The notes: generated by a model not told the origin, from the letters alone. Shown: positions 11,611 to 21,413, counted from the first letter of the stretch. The stretch is DNA of 64,000 nt from Salipiger mangrovisoli (GCF_015223355.1 NZ_JADFFK010000001.1:248001-312000), one strand, 5' to 3'. Numbers and translations are program-made.

Positions 11611-12513
11611 TCAAACCCCGGCGCGGGCGGCGCGGGTTTCGCGCAGGATGTTGGCGTAATTGGCGGCAAAGATGATCGCCGCGCCCAGCAGCACCCAGGG
11701 GTCGAGCGGCTCGGCGTAGAGCAGCATTCCGACGATCGCGATGACCGGAAGACGGGTGAAGTCGATCGGCATGACCACCGAGGCGGGGGCAAGGCCAAGC
11801 GCCGTGGTCAGGCAGTAGTGCGCGCAAAGTCCGGCAAGGCCGATGACGATCACCCCCGGGACGGCCTCGGCCGAGGGCAGGGCGATGTCACCGTCGAAGC
11901 CGGCGCAGACGAGGCCCATGATCGCCTGCGTCAGGGTCAGCCAGAACAAAATGCAGAGCGTGCTGTCGGTGCGGGTGAGCTTGCGGGTGAAGATCGCCGA
12001 GCCAGCAAAGCCGATGGCGGCGCCGGCGGCGGCGAAAAGGCCGGGCGACAGCGTCTCGGGCGAGGGGCGGGTGACGATCAGGATGCCGAGGAAGCCGACC
12101 AGCGCCGCCAGCGTGCGCGGCCAGGTCAGCCGTTCACCCAGCACCAGCGGTGCCAGCAGCATGGCCCAGATGGGCCCGGTGAACTCCAGCGCGAAGACCT
12201 GGGCAAGCGGGATCATCGTGATCGCGTAGAACCACAGGTTCTGCCCGGTGAAGTGGCTGATATTACGGATAATATGCGTGCCGATGTGGCGCGTTGCCAC
12301 GGACCTGCGCTTGCCCGTCAGCAGCACGATGCTGCTGATGATCGCCACGCCGAGCAGCGAGCGGTAGAGCATGATCTCGAAGGTGTCGAGCCCGCTGCTG
12401 ACGTAGCGCCCGGCCACCGCCATCGCGCTGAACGAGACGATCGATCCGAGCATCCACAGCGCCGCCTTGGGCACGGCATTGGCTGCGGTCGGGACGGCGG
12501 GCGACGCGCTCAC
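11611..12513 (-). CDS. EamA/DMT-family membrane transporter
   Basis: A 300-residue protein with about ten transmembrane helices and two EamA repeats. The first is marked by MIPLAQVFALEFTGPIWAML followed by LGERLTW, and the second by ASVVMPIDFTRLPVIAIVG followed by AEPLDPW. It starts with GTG at 12513, overlapping the stop of the upstream monooxygenase by four bases, so the two are cotranscribed. Substrate unknown. It is the second full-length EamA gene in the window (the first is at 1166-2053) and is not closely similar to it. Confidence 0.88.
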   Translation of the reverse strand: MSASPAVPTAANAVPKAALWMLGSIVSFSAMAVAGRYVSSGLDTFEIMLYRSLLGVAIISSIVLLTGKRRSVATRHIGTHIIRNISHFTGQNLWFYAITMIPLAQVFALEFTGPIWAMLLAPLVLGERLTWPRTLAALVGFLGILIVTRPSPETLSPGLFAAAGAAIGFAGSAIFTRKLTRTDSTLCILFWLTLTQAIMGLVCAGFDGDIALPSAEAVPGVIVIGLAGLCAHYCLTTALGLAPASVVMPIDFTRLPVIAIVGMLLYAEPLDPWVLLGAAIIFAANYANILRETRAARAGV

Positions 12514-12782
12514 AGGTCGGCCACGTCGTAGTCGCGCGGCAGGTCGCCGGTGACGCGGAACCAGGCGCTGCCGCGGGTGCGGGTCTGATGCGCGTCGAAG
12601 GCGGCGCGATTCTGGAACAGTTCGGAGACCTCGAACACCCCGCTCTCGGTTTCGCGCAGCTCGAAATAGAGGCAGCCCTGCTCGGCGCGGGACAGGCGGA
12701 TGTGCTCTTCCATCGCCGCGCGCACCTCGGCGCAGCGCTCGGCAGGGGCGGTCATGCGCCCGGTCAGCTGCACGGCGCTCAT
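12510..12782 (-). CDS. Antibiotic biosynthesis monooxygenase (ABM) domain protein
   Basis: A 90-residue protein with the ABM/quinol monooxygenase dimeric ferredoxin-like fold. Typical elements are EEHIRLSRAEQGCLYFEL, then V-F-E-V-S-E-L-F, and AFDAHQTRTRG with the conserved His. I placed the start at the ATG at 12782; an upstream frame extension reads as Pro/Arg-rich noise. Family members oxidise quinols or aromatic small molecules without cofactors, or act as ligand-binding dimers. It is coupled to an EamA transporter, which suggests a shared metabolite that is modified and exported. Confidence 0.82.
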   Translation of the reverse strand: MSAVQLTGRMTAPAERCAEVRAAMEEHIRLSRAEQGCLYFELRETESGVFEVSELFQNRAAFDAHQTRTRGSAWFRVTGDLPRDYDVADL

Positions 12783-12986
12783 GCCGCGCTCCGGCTCGGC
12801 TGGATTTGGTTGACGCGGGCGGTGCGGCGGGGCTGCGCGAGAAGTCTGGGGGTCATGGTGTCCTCTTCGGAGCGGACACTGGCGCGCGGCGGCGGCACGG
12901 GCAAGGGGCAATCGGTCTTTGCCGGGTCAACGCTTGCGGGGGTGTGGCTTCGCTGCGGATCTGAAGCTTGCGCCTGCGCAAACGAA

Positions 12987-13012
12987 GAGAGGCCGGGATA
13001 TCCCGGCCTCTC
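12987..13012 (-). terminator. Palindromic terminator downstream of guaA
   Basis: A perfect 26-base inverted repeat whose left half is GAGAGGCCGGGAT. It lies 26 bases past the guaA stop. On the minus strand it is followed by TTCGTTTG, a broken T tract, which fits an intrinsic terminator of moderate strength. It also separates guaA from the monooxygenase/EamA operon. Confidence 0.65.
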
Positions 13013-13038
13013 GAATGGTGTGGCAGCCTACTGCCAGA

Positions 13039-14604
13039 TCATTCCCACTCGATCGTTCCCGGGGGCTTCGAGGTGATGTCGTAGGTGCAACGGTTGATGC
13101 CCTTCACCTCGTTGATGATCCGCGTCGCGGTCTCGCCGAGGAACTCGTGGGTGAACGGGTAGTAGTCCGCCGTCATGCCGTCGACCGAGGTCACCGCGCG
13201 CAGGGCGCAGGCGTAGTCGTAGGTGCGGCCGTCGCCCATCACGCCCACGGTGCGCACCGGCAGGATCGCCACGAAGGCCTGCCAGATCTCGTCGTAGAGA
13301 CCGTGCTTGCGGATCTGGTCGATGTAGACCGCATCCGCCTTGCGCAGGATGTCGAGCTTCTCGCGGGTGATCTCGCCGGGGCAGCGGATCGCCAGACCCG
13401 GGCCGGGGAAGGGGTGGCGGCCGATGAAGCTGGCCGGCAGGCCAAGCTCGTGACCCAGCGCGCGCACCTCGTCCTTGAAGAGCTCGCGCAGCGGCTCGAC
13501 CAGCTTGAGGCCCATCTTCTCGGGCAGGCCGCCGACGTTGTGGTGCGACTTGATGGTGACCGAGGGGCCACCCGAGAAGCTGACGCTCTCGATCACGTCG
13601 GGATAGAGCGTGCCCTGCGCGAGGAAGGTCGCATCCTCGATCTGGTCGGCGTATTTCTGGAACACGTCGATGAACAGCTTGCCGATGATCTTGCGCTTGG
13701 TCTCGGGGTCCGACACGCCCTCGAGCTCGCCGAGGAACAGGTCCTGCTCCTGCGCGTGGATCACCGAGAGGTTCATGTGGTCGCGGAACATCGCCACGAC
13801 CTCGTCGGCCTCGTTGAGGCGCAGCAGGCCGTGATCGACGAAGACGCAGGTCAGCTGATCGCCGATCGCCTCGTGCAGCAGCGCCGCGGTGACCGAACTG
13901 TCGACGCCGCCCGAGAGGGCGCAGATCACCTTGGATGCGCCGACCTGCTCGCGGATCTTGCGCACCGCTTCCTCGCGGTAGGCGTCCATCGTCCAGTCGC
14001 CGGTGAAGCCGGCTTCGCGGATGAAATTCTCGTACAGGGTCTTGCCGTTCGGGGTGTGGTGCACCTCGGGGTGGAACTGCACGGCGTAGAATTTGCGGCT
14101 GACGTCGGCAGTGATCGCGAAGGGCGCGCCGGGGGAGGTCGCGTAGACCTCGAAGCCGGGGGCGATCTCCGAGACGTGGTCGCCGTGGCTCATCCACACC
14201 TGCTCGCGGCCCGAGCCGTCGAGGAACCAGCCCGACAGCAGGTCGAGGCGGTCTTCCTTCGGCGTCACATAGGCGCGGCCGAATTCGGCGGTGTGGCTCT
14301 GGCCGGCTTCGACCTTGCCGCCGAGGTCATGCATCATGACCTGCTGGCCGTAGCAGATGCCGAGGATCGGCACGCCGAGCTCATAGGCGGATTTGGGCGG
14401 GCGAGGCGAGCCCTCGCGCGTCACGCTGTCGGGGCCACCGGAGAAGACGATGGCCTTGGGGGCGAACTCCTTCAGGAACGCGTCGGTGACGTTCTGATAG
14501 GGGTGAATTTCGCAGTAGACATTCAGCTCGCGCAGGCGACGGGCGATGAGCTGCGTCACCTGGCTTCCGAAGTCGATGATAAGGAGGCGATCATGCTGGG
14601 TCAT
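13039..14604 (-). CDS. guaA: GMP synthase (glutamine-hydrolysing)
   Basis: Converts XMP, glutamine and ATP to GMP in purine synthesis. At 521 residues it has the standard three parts: a class I glutamine amidotransferase domain (nucleophile Cys84 in GICYGQQ, His/Glu in FHPEVHHT), an ATP-pyrophosphatase domain (PP-loop SGGVDSS near residue 230), and the C-terminal dimerisation domain ending KPPGTIEWE. The start at 14604 gives the common N-terminus [11 protein letters not shown] after four residues. It lies about 90 bases downstream of the carbonic anhydrase gene on the same strand and ends in a palindromic terminator. Confidence 0.98.
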   Translation of the reverse strand: MTQHDRLLIIDFGSQVTQLIARRLRELNVYCEIHPYQNVTDAFLKEFAPKAIVFSGGPDSVTREGSPRPPKSAYELGVPILGICYGQQVMMHDLGGKVEAGQSHTAEFGRAYVTPKEDRLDLLSGWFLDGSGREQVWMSHGDHVSEIAPGFEVYATSPGAPFAITADVSRKFYAVQFHPEVHHTPNGKTLYENFIREAGFTGDWTMDAYREEAVRKIREQVGASKVICALSGGVDSSVTAALLHEAIGDQLTCVFVDHGLLRLNEADEVVAMFRDHMNLSVIHAQEQDLFLGELEGVSDPETKRKIIGKLFIDVFQKYADQIEDATFLAQGTLYPDVIESVSFSGGPSVTIKSHHNVGGLPEKMGLKLVEPLRELFKDEVRALGHELGLPASFIGRHPFPGPGLAIRCPGEITREKLDILRKADAVYIDQIRKHGLYDEIWQAFVAILPVRTVGVMGDGRTYDYACALRAVTSVDGMTADYYPFTHEFLGETATRIINEVKGINRCTYDITSKPPGTIEWE

Positions 14605-14696
14605 GCGGCTGCTTTAGGCGGGCCGGGCCTTGCGCGCAAGAGGCTGGGTGCAGCCGGGTGCAAATGCCGCGCTGGCCCGGTGTCCGCCCCTTGCGG

Positions 14697-15638
14697 TCAC
14701 TCGATCTGGCTGAGCAGGGCGGGGGCGGTGACCAGCCGCCGCACGCCGTGGCTGTGGCTTTCCTCGAAGACGTTGCCCATTGCCGCCCAGGCGTCCAGCG
14801 TCGAAATGTCGAGCCGGGCGCAGCGCGGGCGCACGGACCAGGTGACCTGAAGCGGCGAGCAGACCTGCTGGCTGTAGCTCGGCCCGGTCGTCGAGCCGCG
14901 GAACACCACCGGCGTGCCGGTGCCGCTGGGCAAGTCCCGCGCCTGGTAGCGACCATTCCGCATGGTGCCAAGGTAGATGAAATCCCGGAAGTCGAGCGCA
15001 TTGGCGTCGTTCACCACAAGGAAGACCTGCGATTCCACCCGCAGCTCGGGGTTGGAACAGGCCTCTGACAGGCAGGCGCCGAGACCGGGGCCGGGGGTCA
15101 CGTCGCAGGAGGAATAGACCCAATGCACCTCGATCGTGTCGCCAGGCTCCACCCCTTCGAAACGGGCACCGCCGCTGGGACGCGACAGTTCGGCCGCACT
15201 CAGGCTGACCGAGCCCGCGCATTTGAAGCCGCCATGCTCGTCGGGACCGGCGTAGACCGAGAAGCCGGGGCCGAGATGCTCGGCATTGGTGTGTGTGTGG
15301 ATGTTGCACAGGTTCAGCTCTTCGGGCGGTGGCGCAAGGCCGAAGCTGACCGGATTGCGCCCGAAGGGATTGCCGATGTCGCGCGGCGTTTGCGGGCCGA
15401 ACCCCTGGCAGAGCGCGCCCGACTGGCTTTCGGGAGCGGCACCATGGGAGGTGGCTTGGGCACTTGCGGGCACCGCGCCGTGCCCGGCATCTCCATGGCC
15501 GCCGCCCGCGTCGCCACCCCCGCCATGGTCCGAGGCCCCGTGATCGGCGGGAGGATAGATGACCTTGTTCTCGGCAGCTGCGGGGGTGGCGAGAGTCAGT
15601 GCCGCAGCGAGGGGAAGAAGAATTGCGCGCGCCGTCAT
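14697..15638 (-). CDS. Delta-class carbonic anhydrase, exported
   Basis: Interconverts CO2 and bicarbonate, here probably in the periplasm. The 313-residue protein has a Sec signal (about 1-22) and then a 40-residue Gly/His/Asp-rich linker (about 30-70). The catalytic domain has the delta-type signature LNLCNIHTHTNAEH with clustered histidines, then IEVHWVYSSCDV and several Cys that could form disulfides. This class was first described from the diatom enzyme TWCA1, and bacterial homologues are known from Roseobacter-group genomes. The start follows AGGAG at good spacing. The His-rich linker may bind or buffer zinc. The call rests on motif recall, not a search. Confidence 0.82.
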   Translation of the reverse strand: MTARAILLPLAAALTLATPAAAENKVIYPPADHGASDHGGGGDAGGGHGDAGHGAVPASAQATSHGAAPESQSGALCQGFGPQTPRDIGNPFGRNPVSFGLAPPPEELNLCNIHTHTNAEHLGPGFSVYAGPDEHGGFKCAGSVSLSAAELSRPSGGARFEGVEPGDTIEVHWVYSSCDVTPGPGLGACLSEACSNPELRVESQVFLVVNDANALDFRDFIYLGTMRNGRYQARDLPSGTGTPVVFRGSTTGPSYSQQVCSPLQVTWSVRPRCARLDISTLDAWAAMGNVFEESHSHGVRRLVTAPALLSQIE

Positions 15639-15724
15639 GGGTCACTCCTGCATGTCTGGCCGAACCGGGCCGGCTCCGCTGCGCCGATCTTGCCGTGCAG
15701 GTCTGAATCCGCGCTTAACCAGGG

Positions 15725-16408
15725 TCAGTAGATCGCGTCGGGCAGGGTCAGGTCGTGCTTGATCCGAGCCCGGCGGTCGGCGTGCAGGCTCCAGACCGCC
15801 AGCGCGGCGAAGGTGCCGGCGTAGAGCAGCCCGCCGAAGGCCATCGCCTCGCCTGGGATCGCCCCGACCGAGGCGCGCCGCATCGCCTCCTCGAAGCCCT
15901 GCACAGGCGTGGGATGGACGGTGATCTTGCCGAGAAAGGCCAGCAGTTGGATCAGCATGATCCACAGGTAGCTGCGCCGGATACGCCGCCCCATGGCGTG
16001 CAGGTAGGAAATGCCGAATTCGGGCCGCTCGTAATCGTCGCGCAGCTGCCGCGCCCAGTCTCGGTCGGTGTCTTGCGGCCGACCGAGCATCGGCCCGTAA
16101 AAATTCACCTCCATGCAGCGGAAGCGCCAGCGCCAGAGGTCGCAATAGCGGTAGCGCCGCGCCTCGAGCGTCAGGAAGAACAGGTTCGAGATGCCGACCA
16201 ATACCAGCGGCAGAGGCGAGGCGTCGGGCGCGGCATAGGCGATCGACAGGGCCACCCCCAGCGTCACGACCGCCCAGTTGGTGGTGGTGTCGAGTCGGGT
16301 GCGCCAGACCGTGCAGCGGTAGACTTCGCTGCGATAGAGGTGGGCCAGGGCGCCGATTTCCGCACCATCCAGAGGCCGACCGCTGACTTCGAGTTGCACG
16401 TCTTTCAT
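15725..16408 (-). CDS. DUF2270 family integral membrane protein
   Basis: A 227-residue protein with a soluble N-terminus (about 1-40) and two pairs of hydrophobic segments (about 43-80 and 143-205). It resembles DUF2270 through ALAHLYRSEVYRCTVWRTRLD, then TLEARRYRYCDLWRWRFRCME near the middle. The start at 16408 follows a strong GGGGGAG; a much longer open frame upstream is antisense to the methyltransferase gene and is not real. Function unknown. It is divergent from the mttB-like gene, with 210 bases of shared upstream region. Confidence 0.82.
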   Translation of the reverse strand: MKDVQLEVSGRPLDGAEIGALAHLYRSEVYRCTVWRTRLDTTTNWAVVTLGVALSIAYAAPDASPLPLVLVGISNLFFLTLEARRYRYCDLWRWRFRCMEVNFYGPMLGRPQDTDRDWARQLRDDYERPEFGISYLHAMGRRIRRSYLWIMLIQLLAFLGKITVHPTPVQGFEEAMRRASVGAIPGEAMAFGGLLYAGTFAALAVWSLHADRRARIKHDLTLPDAIY

Positions 16409-16618
16409 TTGCTCCCCCTTCTGGCCGACGCGAAATGAACCGGCGGAAGCGCTGCGTCCCCGAAAAGAGTCTAGACCGACACACATTAAGGAGGGCTTTA
16501 GGTCGCTTCTGTTCTGTAAAGATGTCGCATTTGGCCCTGATGGGGCGCAAACCCGTCGCATTCGGGGCGTTCCCTGGGGTAGGACTGGACGGGTGTGCGA
16601 GGAAACGGGAGAGGCGCC

Positions 16619-18163
16619 ATGTCTGAGACAGAAACGCGGAAGAGGACACGCAGCGGTGGCGGAGCGGCTCGGCGGGCAGCCCGTGGCTCGGTCCGGCTCG
16701 AGACCGCCCGCTTCATCGAGCGCAATATCCCCAATTTCGACCTTCTGACCGAAGAGGCTCTGGAGATGATCGAGGCCGCCGCCGAGACGGTCCTCGAGGA
16801 GATCGGCGTCAATTTCGTCAACAACCCCGGCGCGCTGGCGCTGTGGCAGGAGGCCGGCGCCGAGATCGAGGGCGAGCGTGTGCGCATTCCGCGCGGTCTC
16901 GCGCGGCAGCTCTGCGGCCATGCGCCCTCGCGCATCACCCAGCACGCCCGCAACCCCGCGCGCAGCGTCGAGATTGGCGGCCGTTCGCTGGTGCTGGCGC
17001 CGGTCTATGGCCCGCCCTTCGTGCAGGATGCCGAGAAGGGGCGGCGCTATGGCACGATCGAGGACTTCCGCAACTTCGTGAAACTGGGGCAGATGTCGCG
17101 CTGGCTGCACCATTCGGGCGGCACGGTCTGCGAGCCTACCGACGTGGCGGTCACCAAGCGCCATCTCGACATGCTGCACGCCCATATGACCCTTTCGGAC
17201 AAGCCCTTCATGGGCTCGGTGACCGAGCCGAGCCGGGCGCAGGACAGCGTGGACATGTGCGGCATCCTCTTCGGCGAGGACTTCGTGCAGAAGAACACCG
17301 TGATGACCTCGCTGATCAACATCAACTCGCCGCTGACCTTCGACGACACGATGATGGGCGCGCTCGAGGTCTACGCGCGCAACAATCAGGCCTGCATCGT
17401 CTCGCCCTTCATCGTCGGCGGCGCGATGGCGCCGGTCACGGTGGCGGGCACGCTGACGCAGGTGCTGGCCGAGGCGATGGCGGGCATCGCCTATGCCCAG
17501 CTGGTGCGGAAGGGAGCGCCGGTGATCTTCGGGGCCTTCGTCACCTCGATTGATATGAACTCCGGCGCGCCCACCTTCGGCACGCCCGAGGCCTCGCAGA
17601 TCAGCTACGGTGCCGGGCAGCTGGCGCGGCGGCTGGGGCTGCCCTACCGCTCGGCCGGGGCCTTCTGCGGCTCGAAGCTGCCCGATGCGCAGGCGGCCTA
17701 TGAAAGCGCCAACTCGCTCAACATGGGGTTGCAGGCGGGGGTGAACTTCATGCTGCACGCCTGCGGCTGGCTCGAGGGCGGGCTCGTGGCCTCCTACGAG
17801 AAGTTCGTGATGGATGCCGACCAGCTCGGTGCGCTGCACAAGATGGCGCAGGGCGTCAGCGTTGACGATGCGACGTTGGCGCTGGACGCGATCCGCGAGG
17901 TCGGGCCGGGCGGGCACTATCTGGGTTGCGCACACACGCAGGAGAATTTCCAGACCGCCTTCTGGCGCTCGGAGCTCTTCGACTACAAACCCTTCGAGAC
18001 ATGGTCGGAAGAGGGCGGCCGCGACACGATGCAGCTGGCCTCGGCGCGGGTGAAGGCGTTGCTCGAGAGCTATGAGCAGCCGCCGATGGATCCCGGTGTG
18101 AGCGAGGCGCTTTCAGACTACGTGGCGCGGCGCAAGCAGCAGATACCCGACGCGTTCGCCTGA
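16619..18163 (+). CDS. Trimethylamine/betaine methyltransferase family (MttB-like, no pyrrolysine)
   Basis: A 514-residue TIM-barrel methyltransferase of the MttB family. Typical segments include VLEEIGVNFVNNPGALALWQEAGA at the N-terminus, GGTVCEPTD, and a C-terminal helix with YVARRKQQIPDAF. The frame has no internal TAG, so this is not the archaeal pyrrolysine trimethylamine enzyme. Non-pyrrolysine relatives demethylate glycine betaine or similar quaternary amines and pass the methyl group to a corrinoid protein. No corrinoid protein or reductive activator is encoded nearby. The start at 16619 follows GGGAGAGG. Substrate is inferred from the family only. Confidence 0.88.
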   Translation: MSETETRKRTRSGGGAARRAARGSVRLETARFIERNIPNFDLLTEEALEMIEAAAETVLEEIGVNFVNNPGALALWQEAGAEIEGERVRIPRGLARQLCGHAPSRITQHARNPARSVEIGGRSLVLAPVYGPPFVQDAEKGRRYGTIEDFRNFVKLGQMSRWLHHSGGTVCEPTDVAVTKRHLDMLHAHMTLSDKPFMGSVTEPSRAQDSVDMCGILFGEDFVQKNTVMTSLININSPLTFDDTMMGALEVYARNNQACIVSPFIVGGAMAPVTVAGTLTQVLAEAMAGIAYAQLVRKGAPVIFGAFVTSIDMNSGAPTFGTPEASQISYGAGQLARRLGLPYRSAGAFCGSKLPDAQAAYESANSLNMGLQAGVNFMLHACGWLEGGLVASYEKFVMDADQLGALHKMAQGVSVDDATLALDAIREVGPGGHYLGCAHTQENFQTAFWRSELFDYKPFETWSEEGGRDTMQLASARVKALLESYEQPPMDPGVSEALSDYVARRKQQIPDAFA

Positions 18164-18175
18164 GCTCGGGCGCGG

Positions 18176-18472
18176 TCAGACCGCGGTCCCCGCTGCGCTC
18201 TCGCGCAGCCGCGCCTCGCCGATGATCGCGGCGAGCACCTCGACATGGCGGGCCGCGGAATAGCTTGCGGCGCGGTCACGTCGGCTCGCGTCGAGATCCG
18301 CTTCCATGTCCAGAAGGCGCAGCAGCGCAGCTGCGTGGCGCGGTGGGCAACCCGGTCCCATCAGCCGCGGCAGATGCGCGTCGCGGCGGTAGTCGGCCGC
18401 GCCATAGCGTGCGGCCCGGACAAGCAGGCGTGGGCGGCGCAGCGCGCCGAGAAGGCTCTGAAGGTCCTGCAT
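18176..18472 (-). CDS. DUF6477 family small protein
   Basis: A 98-residue, Arg/Ala/Leu-rich protein beginning MQDLQSLLGALRRPRLLVRA, which I recognise as the Rhodobacterales-restricted DUF6477 family. The start at 18472 has GGGAG eight bases upstream; an in-frame extension to 18514 is less likely. It converges with the methyltransferase gene with a 12-base gap. Probably a small helical cytoplasmic protein; no role known. Confidence 0.75.
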   Translation of the reverse strand: MQDLQSLLGALRRPRLLVRAARYGAADYRRDAHLPRLMGPGCPPRHAAALLRLLDMEADLDASRRDRAASYSAARHVEVLAAIIGEARLRESAAGTAV

Positions 18473-18559
18473 CGGATTGGCTCCCTGTCGATGACCAGGC
18501 ACCGAGACTGACATAGCCAGACCGGATGTTGCTCGGGCGGAGGGGGCTGCGCGCGGCAG

Positions 18560-18700
18560 GTTTACCGATGTTTATAGATAATGGATAAGTCTATTAAATG
18601 ACGAAAATCATTAACTTTTAGATAACTTTGAGGCGAGCAGTTTTCAGGTTCACTTCCGTCAGTCCCGCGACAGCGGGGCGCAACCTAGGGGACTTGTTCA
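18560..18700 (+). promoter_or_regulatory. AT-rich upstream region of the DUF6456 gene
   Basis: From about 18560 to 18640 the sequence is much richer in A and T than its neighbours (runs such as TTTATAGATAATGGATAAG and AAAATCATTAAC). It lies directly upstream of the DUF6456 gene and is the likely promoter. I cannot assign -35 and -10 boxes with certainty. Confidence 0.4.
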
Positions 18701-19825
18701 ATGATCCGAATCCACGAAACAGCGAAGAAATCCGGGCTTCCTGCCTGGGTGCCCGAGATGGCCCGCCTCTACCTGGCGCATACCGAGGACGGCGAGGCGA
18801 TCCGTGCCCTTGCGCGGTCGGCGGGATGCCACGCGTCGACCGTGCTGCGGCAGGTTCGGCGGATGGAGAGCCTGCGGGACGACCCGCTGGTGGACGAGGC
18901 CCTGCGCCGGCTCGGGGCCGCGTGCGGCGGCCGTTCTGTCGCGTATGCCGAGGAGGTCGGAGAGATGAGACAGCCCCACAATCAGCCGCGGAGCGGCGAG
19001 GTGACGCCGGATGCGGCGACACTCTCGCGCGAGGCGCGACGGGTGCTGCGGCGCCTGTGCGAAAGTGGCGCGGTGCTGGCCGTGGCCGCCGAGATGGACA
19101 AGGCGGTGGTGGTCCGCGACACGGGCGAAGGAGGCTCGGCGCGCACCGCGGTGGTCGATGCGCCGGTGGCCGAGGCCATGGCGCTCAAGGGCTGGATCCG
19201 CTGCGACGCGCCGGGGCGCATCTCGCGCTATCGCATCACCCCGGCGGGACGTGGCGCTCTGGGCCGGCTGCTGGCCGAGCAGGAGAGCAGGCTGCGGGGC
19301 TTCGCCGAGGCTCAGGCCGGCTTCGACAGCGGCCGCGAGGCCGAGGCCGCGCTGGCGGAAGAGGACGCCGATCCGCGCGGACGCCGCCGCTTTGCCGTGA
19401 CCGAAAGCCCGCTCGCGGCGCTGTCGCGGCGGCGCGACCGCGACGGGAAGCTCTTTCTCGATGAAAGGCTGGTGCGCGCCGGTGAGCGCCTGCGCGAGGA
19501 CTTCGAACTGGCACAGATGGGGCCGCGCATGGCGCAGAACTGGGACCATTTCCTCACCGCCGGGGTACGTCCGGGGGCGGCTGACATGCCGCCGCATGGG
19601 TCGGATGCCGCACGGGCCCGCTTCACCGGTGCCCTGCGCGAGCTTGGGCCGGGGCTTGGCGACGTGGCGTTGCGCTGCTGCTGCTATCTCGAAGGGCTCG
19701 AAGAGACCGAGCGCAACATGGGCTGGGCGGCGCGCTCGGGCAAGGTGGTGCTGCGCATCGCGCTCGAGCGACTGCGCCGGCACTATGCGCAGCTGGAGAG
19801 CTCGGGCGGTGGGCTGATCGGATGA
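18701..19825 (+). CDS. DUF6456 helix-turn-helix protein
   Basis: A 374-residue protein with a helix-turn-helix-like N-terminus (about 20-60: AIRALARSAGCHASTVLRQVRR), a second winged-helix-like part (about 105-200), and a C-terminal DUF6456 domain (about 235-370: PLAALSRRRDRDGKLFLDE, then AGERLREDFELAQM). It probably binds DNA and is conserved in Rhodobacterales. The start at 18701 follows AGGGGACTTG. It is a stand-alone gene ending in a hairpin terminator. The targets are unknown. Confidence 0.8.
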   Translation: MIRIHETAKKSGLPAWVPEMARLYLAHTEDGEAIRALARSAGCHASTVLRQVRRMESLRDDPLVDEALRRLGAACGGRSVAYAEEVGEMRQPHNQPRSGEVTPDAATLSREARRVLRRLCESGAVLAVAAEMDKAVVVRDTGEGGSARTAVVDAPVAEAMALKGWIRCDAPGRISRYRITPAGRGALGRLLAEQESRLRGFAEAQAGFDSGREAEAALAEEDADPRGRRRFAVTESPLAALSRRRDRDGKLFLDERLVRAGERLREDFELAQMGPRMAQNWDHFLTAGVRPGAADMPPHGSDAARARFTGALRELGPGLGDVALRCCCYLEGLEETERNMGWAARSGKVVLRIALERLRRHYAQLESSGGGLIG

Positions 19826-19848
19826 GGCCGTCCCGGCCCGCGCAGCGA

Positions 19849-19880
19849 GGGGCGAAGCCACCGGCTTCGCCCCGTTTGTT
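19849..19880 (+). terminator. Intrinsic terminator after the DUF6456 gene
   Basis: An 11-bp perfect stem, GGGGCGAAGCC with its complement, around a three-base loop, followed by GTTTGTT on the plus strand. It lies between the convergent DUF6456 gene and katA. It lacks a T run on the minus strand, so it serves mainly the plus-strand gene. Confidence 0.65.
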
Positions 19881-19898
19881 CGTCCCGGATGAACGCTG

Positions 19899-21413
19899 TT
19901 ACTCGGCTGCGCGCACCGGCGTGTCGCCGGTCACCGGGATCCCGGGGTAGTCATCGATATTGCCGGTCTCGAGGTCCTTCGCAGCCTTGCGGACCCCGGC
20001 CTCATAGGCGGGGCTGACGCGGTTCAGAACGGCGTACCAGCGCTCCTTCACCGCCTCCGAGACCGGCGCCATGGCGCGCGCCATGTTCAGATGCAGTCGG
20101 GCGCGTTCATCGTCGCCGAGCACCTTCTCGTAGAGCGCGCGGGGCTGGACGTAGTCAGCGTCCTTGTCTTCCTGAGCATAGCGGTCGGCATCGCCCGAGA
20201 TCTTCAGCGGCGGCTCCATCACCGAGGGGTCGGCCTTGGCCGATTCCTCGTACTGGTTCGGCTCGTAATAGGCATCGATATGGCCGGTCTTCGGCGGGAA
20301 GAACCGCATCGCGCCGTCCTTGTGGTAATGATGCACGGGGCATTTCGGCGCATTCGCGGGCAACGCATCGTAGTGGGTGCCAAGGCGATAGCGGTGCGCA
20401 TCGGCATAGGCAAAGATGCGGCCCTGCAACATCTTGTCCGGCGAGTAGCCGATGCCGGGAACCTTGTTCGACGGCGAGAAGGCGGCGTTCTCGATCATCT
20501 GGAAATAATTGTCCGGGTTCTTGTTGAACTCGAGCATGCCCACCGGGATCAGCGGGAAATCGGCGTGCGGCCAGACCTTGGTCAGGTCGAAGGGGTTGAA
20601 ATCAAGCTCTTCGGCCTGCGCCTCCGGCATCACCTGGATGTTCATCTCCCACTTGGGGAAATTGCCGTCATCGATGGCATTGTAGAGGTCTTCCTGGAAG
20701 CTCTCGCGGGTCTCGCCGACGATTTTCTCGGCCTGCTCGTTGGTGTAATTCGCGATCGGCTGCTGGCAGCGGAAGTGGAACTTCACCCAGAACCGCTCGC
20801 CCGCATCGTTCCAAAGCGAATAGGTGTGCGAGCCGTAGCCATGCATGTGCATCGGGTTCTTCGGAATGCCCCGGTCCGACATCAGGATGGTGACCTGATG
20901 CACCGATTCCGGCTGGCCGGCCCAGAAATCGAACATCGCCTCGGGCGAGCGCAGGTTGGTCTTGGGGTGGCGCTTCTGCGTGCGGATGAAGTCGGGAAAC
21001 TTGAAGGCGTCGCGGATGAAGAAGATGGGGGTGTTGTTGCCCACCATGTCCCAGTTGCCTTCCTCGGTATAGAACTTCAGGGCAAAGCCGCGCACGTCCC
21101 GCTCGGCGTCCGCCGCGCCCTGTTCGCCCGCCACCGTGGACCAGCGCGACAGGATCTCGCAGCTGTTGCCGACCTTCGAGAAGAGCTGGGCGCGGGTGTA
21201 GCGGCTGATGTCATGTGTCACCGTGAAGGTGCCCTGCGCCCCCCAGCCCTTGGCGTGGACGACGCGTTCGGGAATGCGCTCGCGGTTCTGGTGGGCGAGC
21301 TTCTCGATGAGCTGGTAGTCCTCCAGCAGCACCGGGCCGCGCGGGCCGGCGGTGGCCGAGGTCTCGTTGCTCGGAACCGGCGCACCGGCGGATGTGGTCA
21401 GTCGCTTGCTCAT
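19899..21413 (-). CDS. katA: Monofunctional haem catalase
   Basis: Decomposes hydrogen peroxide to water and oxygen. At 504 residues it is a small-subunit (clade 3-like) catalase. Visible motifs: active-site [12 protein letters not shown] with the catalytic His, [18 protein letters not shown] with the catalytic Asn region, and the haem-ligand Tyr segment [14 protein letters not shown]. The start at 21413 follows GGAGGAC; an upstream frame extension lacks catalase sequence. It is divergent from oxyR with 107 bases between the starts, the classic arrangement for peroxide-inducible catalase. No signal peptide, so cytoplasmic. Confidence 0.96.
   Translation of the reverse strand: MSKRLTTSAGAPVPSNETSATAGPRGPVLLEDYQLIEKLAHQNRERIPERVVHAKGWGAQGTFTVTHDISRYTRAQLFSKVGNSCEILSRWSTVAGEQGAADAERDVRGFALKFYTEEGNWDMVGNNTPIFFIRDAFKFPDFIRTQKRHPKTNLRSPEAMFDFWAGQPESVHQVTILMSDRGIPKNPMHMHGYGSHTYSLWNDAGERFWVKFHFRCQQPIANYTNEQAEKIVGETRESFQEDLYNAIDDGNFPKWEMNIQVMPEAQAEELDFNPFDLTKVWPHADFPLIPVGMLEFNKNPDNYFQMIENAAFSPSNKVPGIGYSPDKMLQGRIFAYADAHRYRLGTHYDALPANAPKCPVHHYHKDGAMRFFPPKTGHIDAYYEPNQYEESAKADPSVMEPPLKISGDADRYAQEDKDADYVQPRALYEKVLGDDERARLHLNMARAMAPVSEAVKERWYAVLNRVSPAYEAGVRKAAKDLETGNIDDYPGIPVTGDTPVRAAE

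Noticed and set aside
12919-14850. A 643-residue plus-strand frame
   Set aside because: Antisense to guaA, which has its nucleophile and PP-loop motifs.
16409-17935. Upstream extension of the DUF2270 gene to 736 residues
   Set aside because: It runs antisense to the MttB-like gene. The ribosome site and family similarity place the DUF2270 start at 16408.
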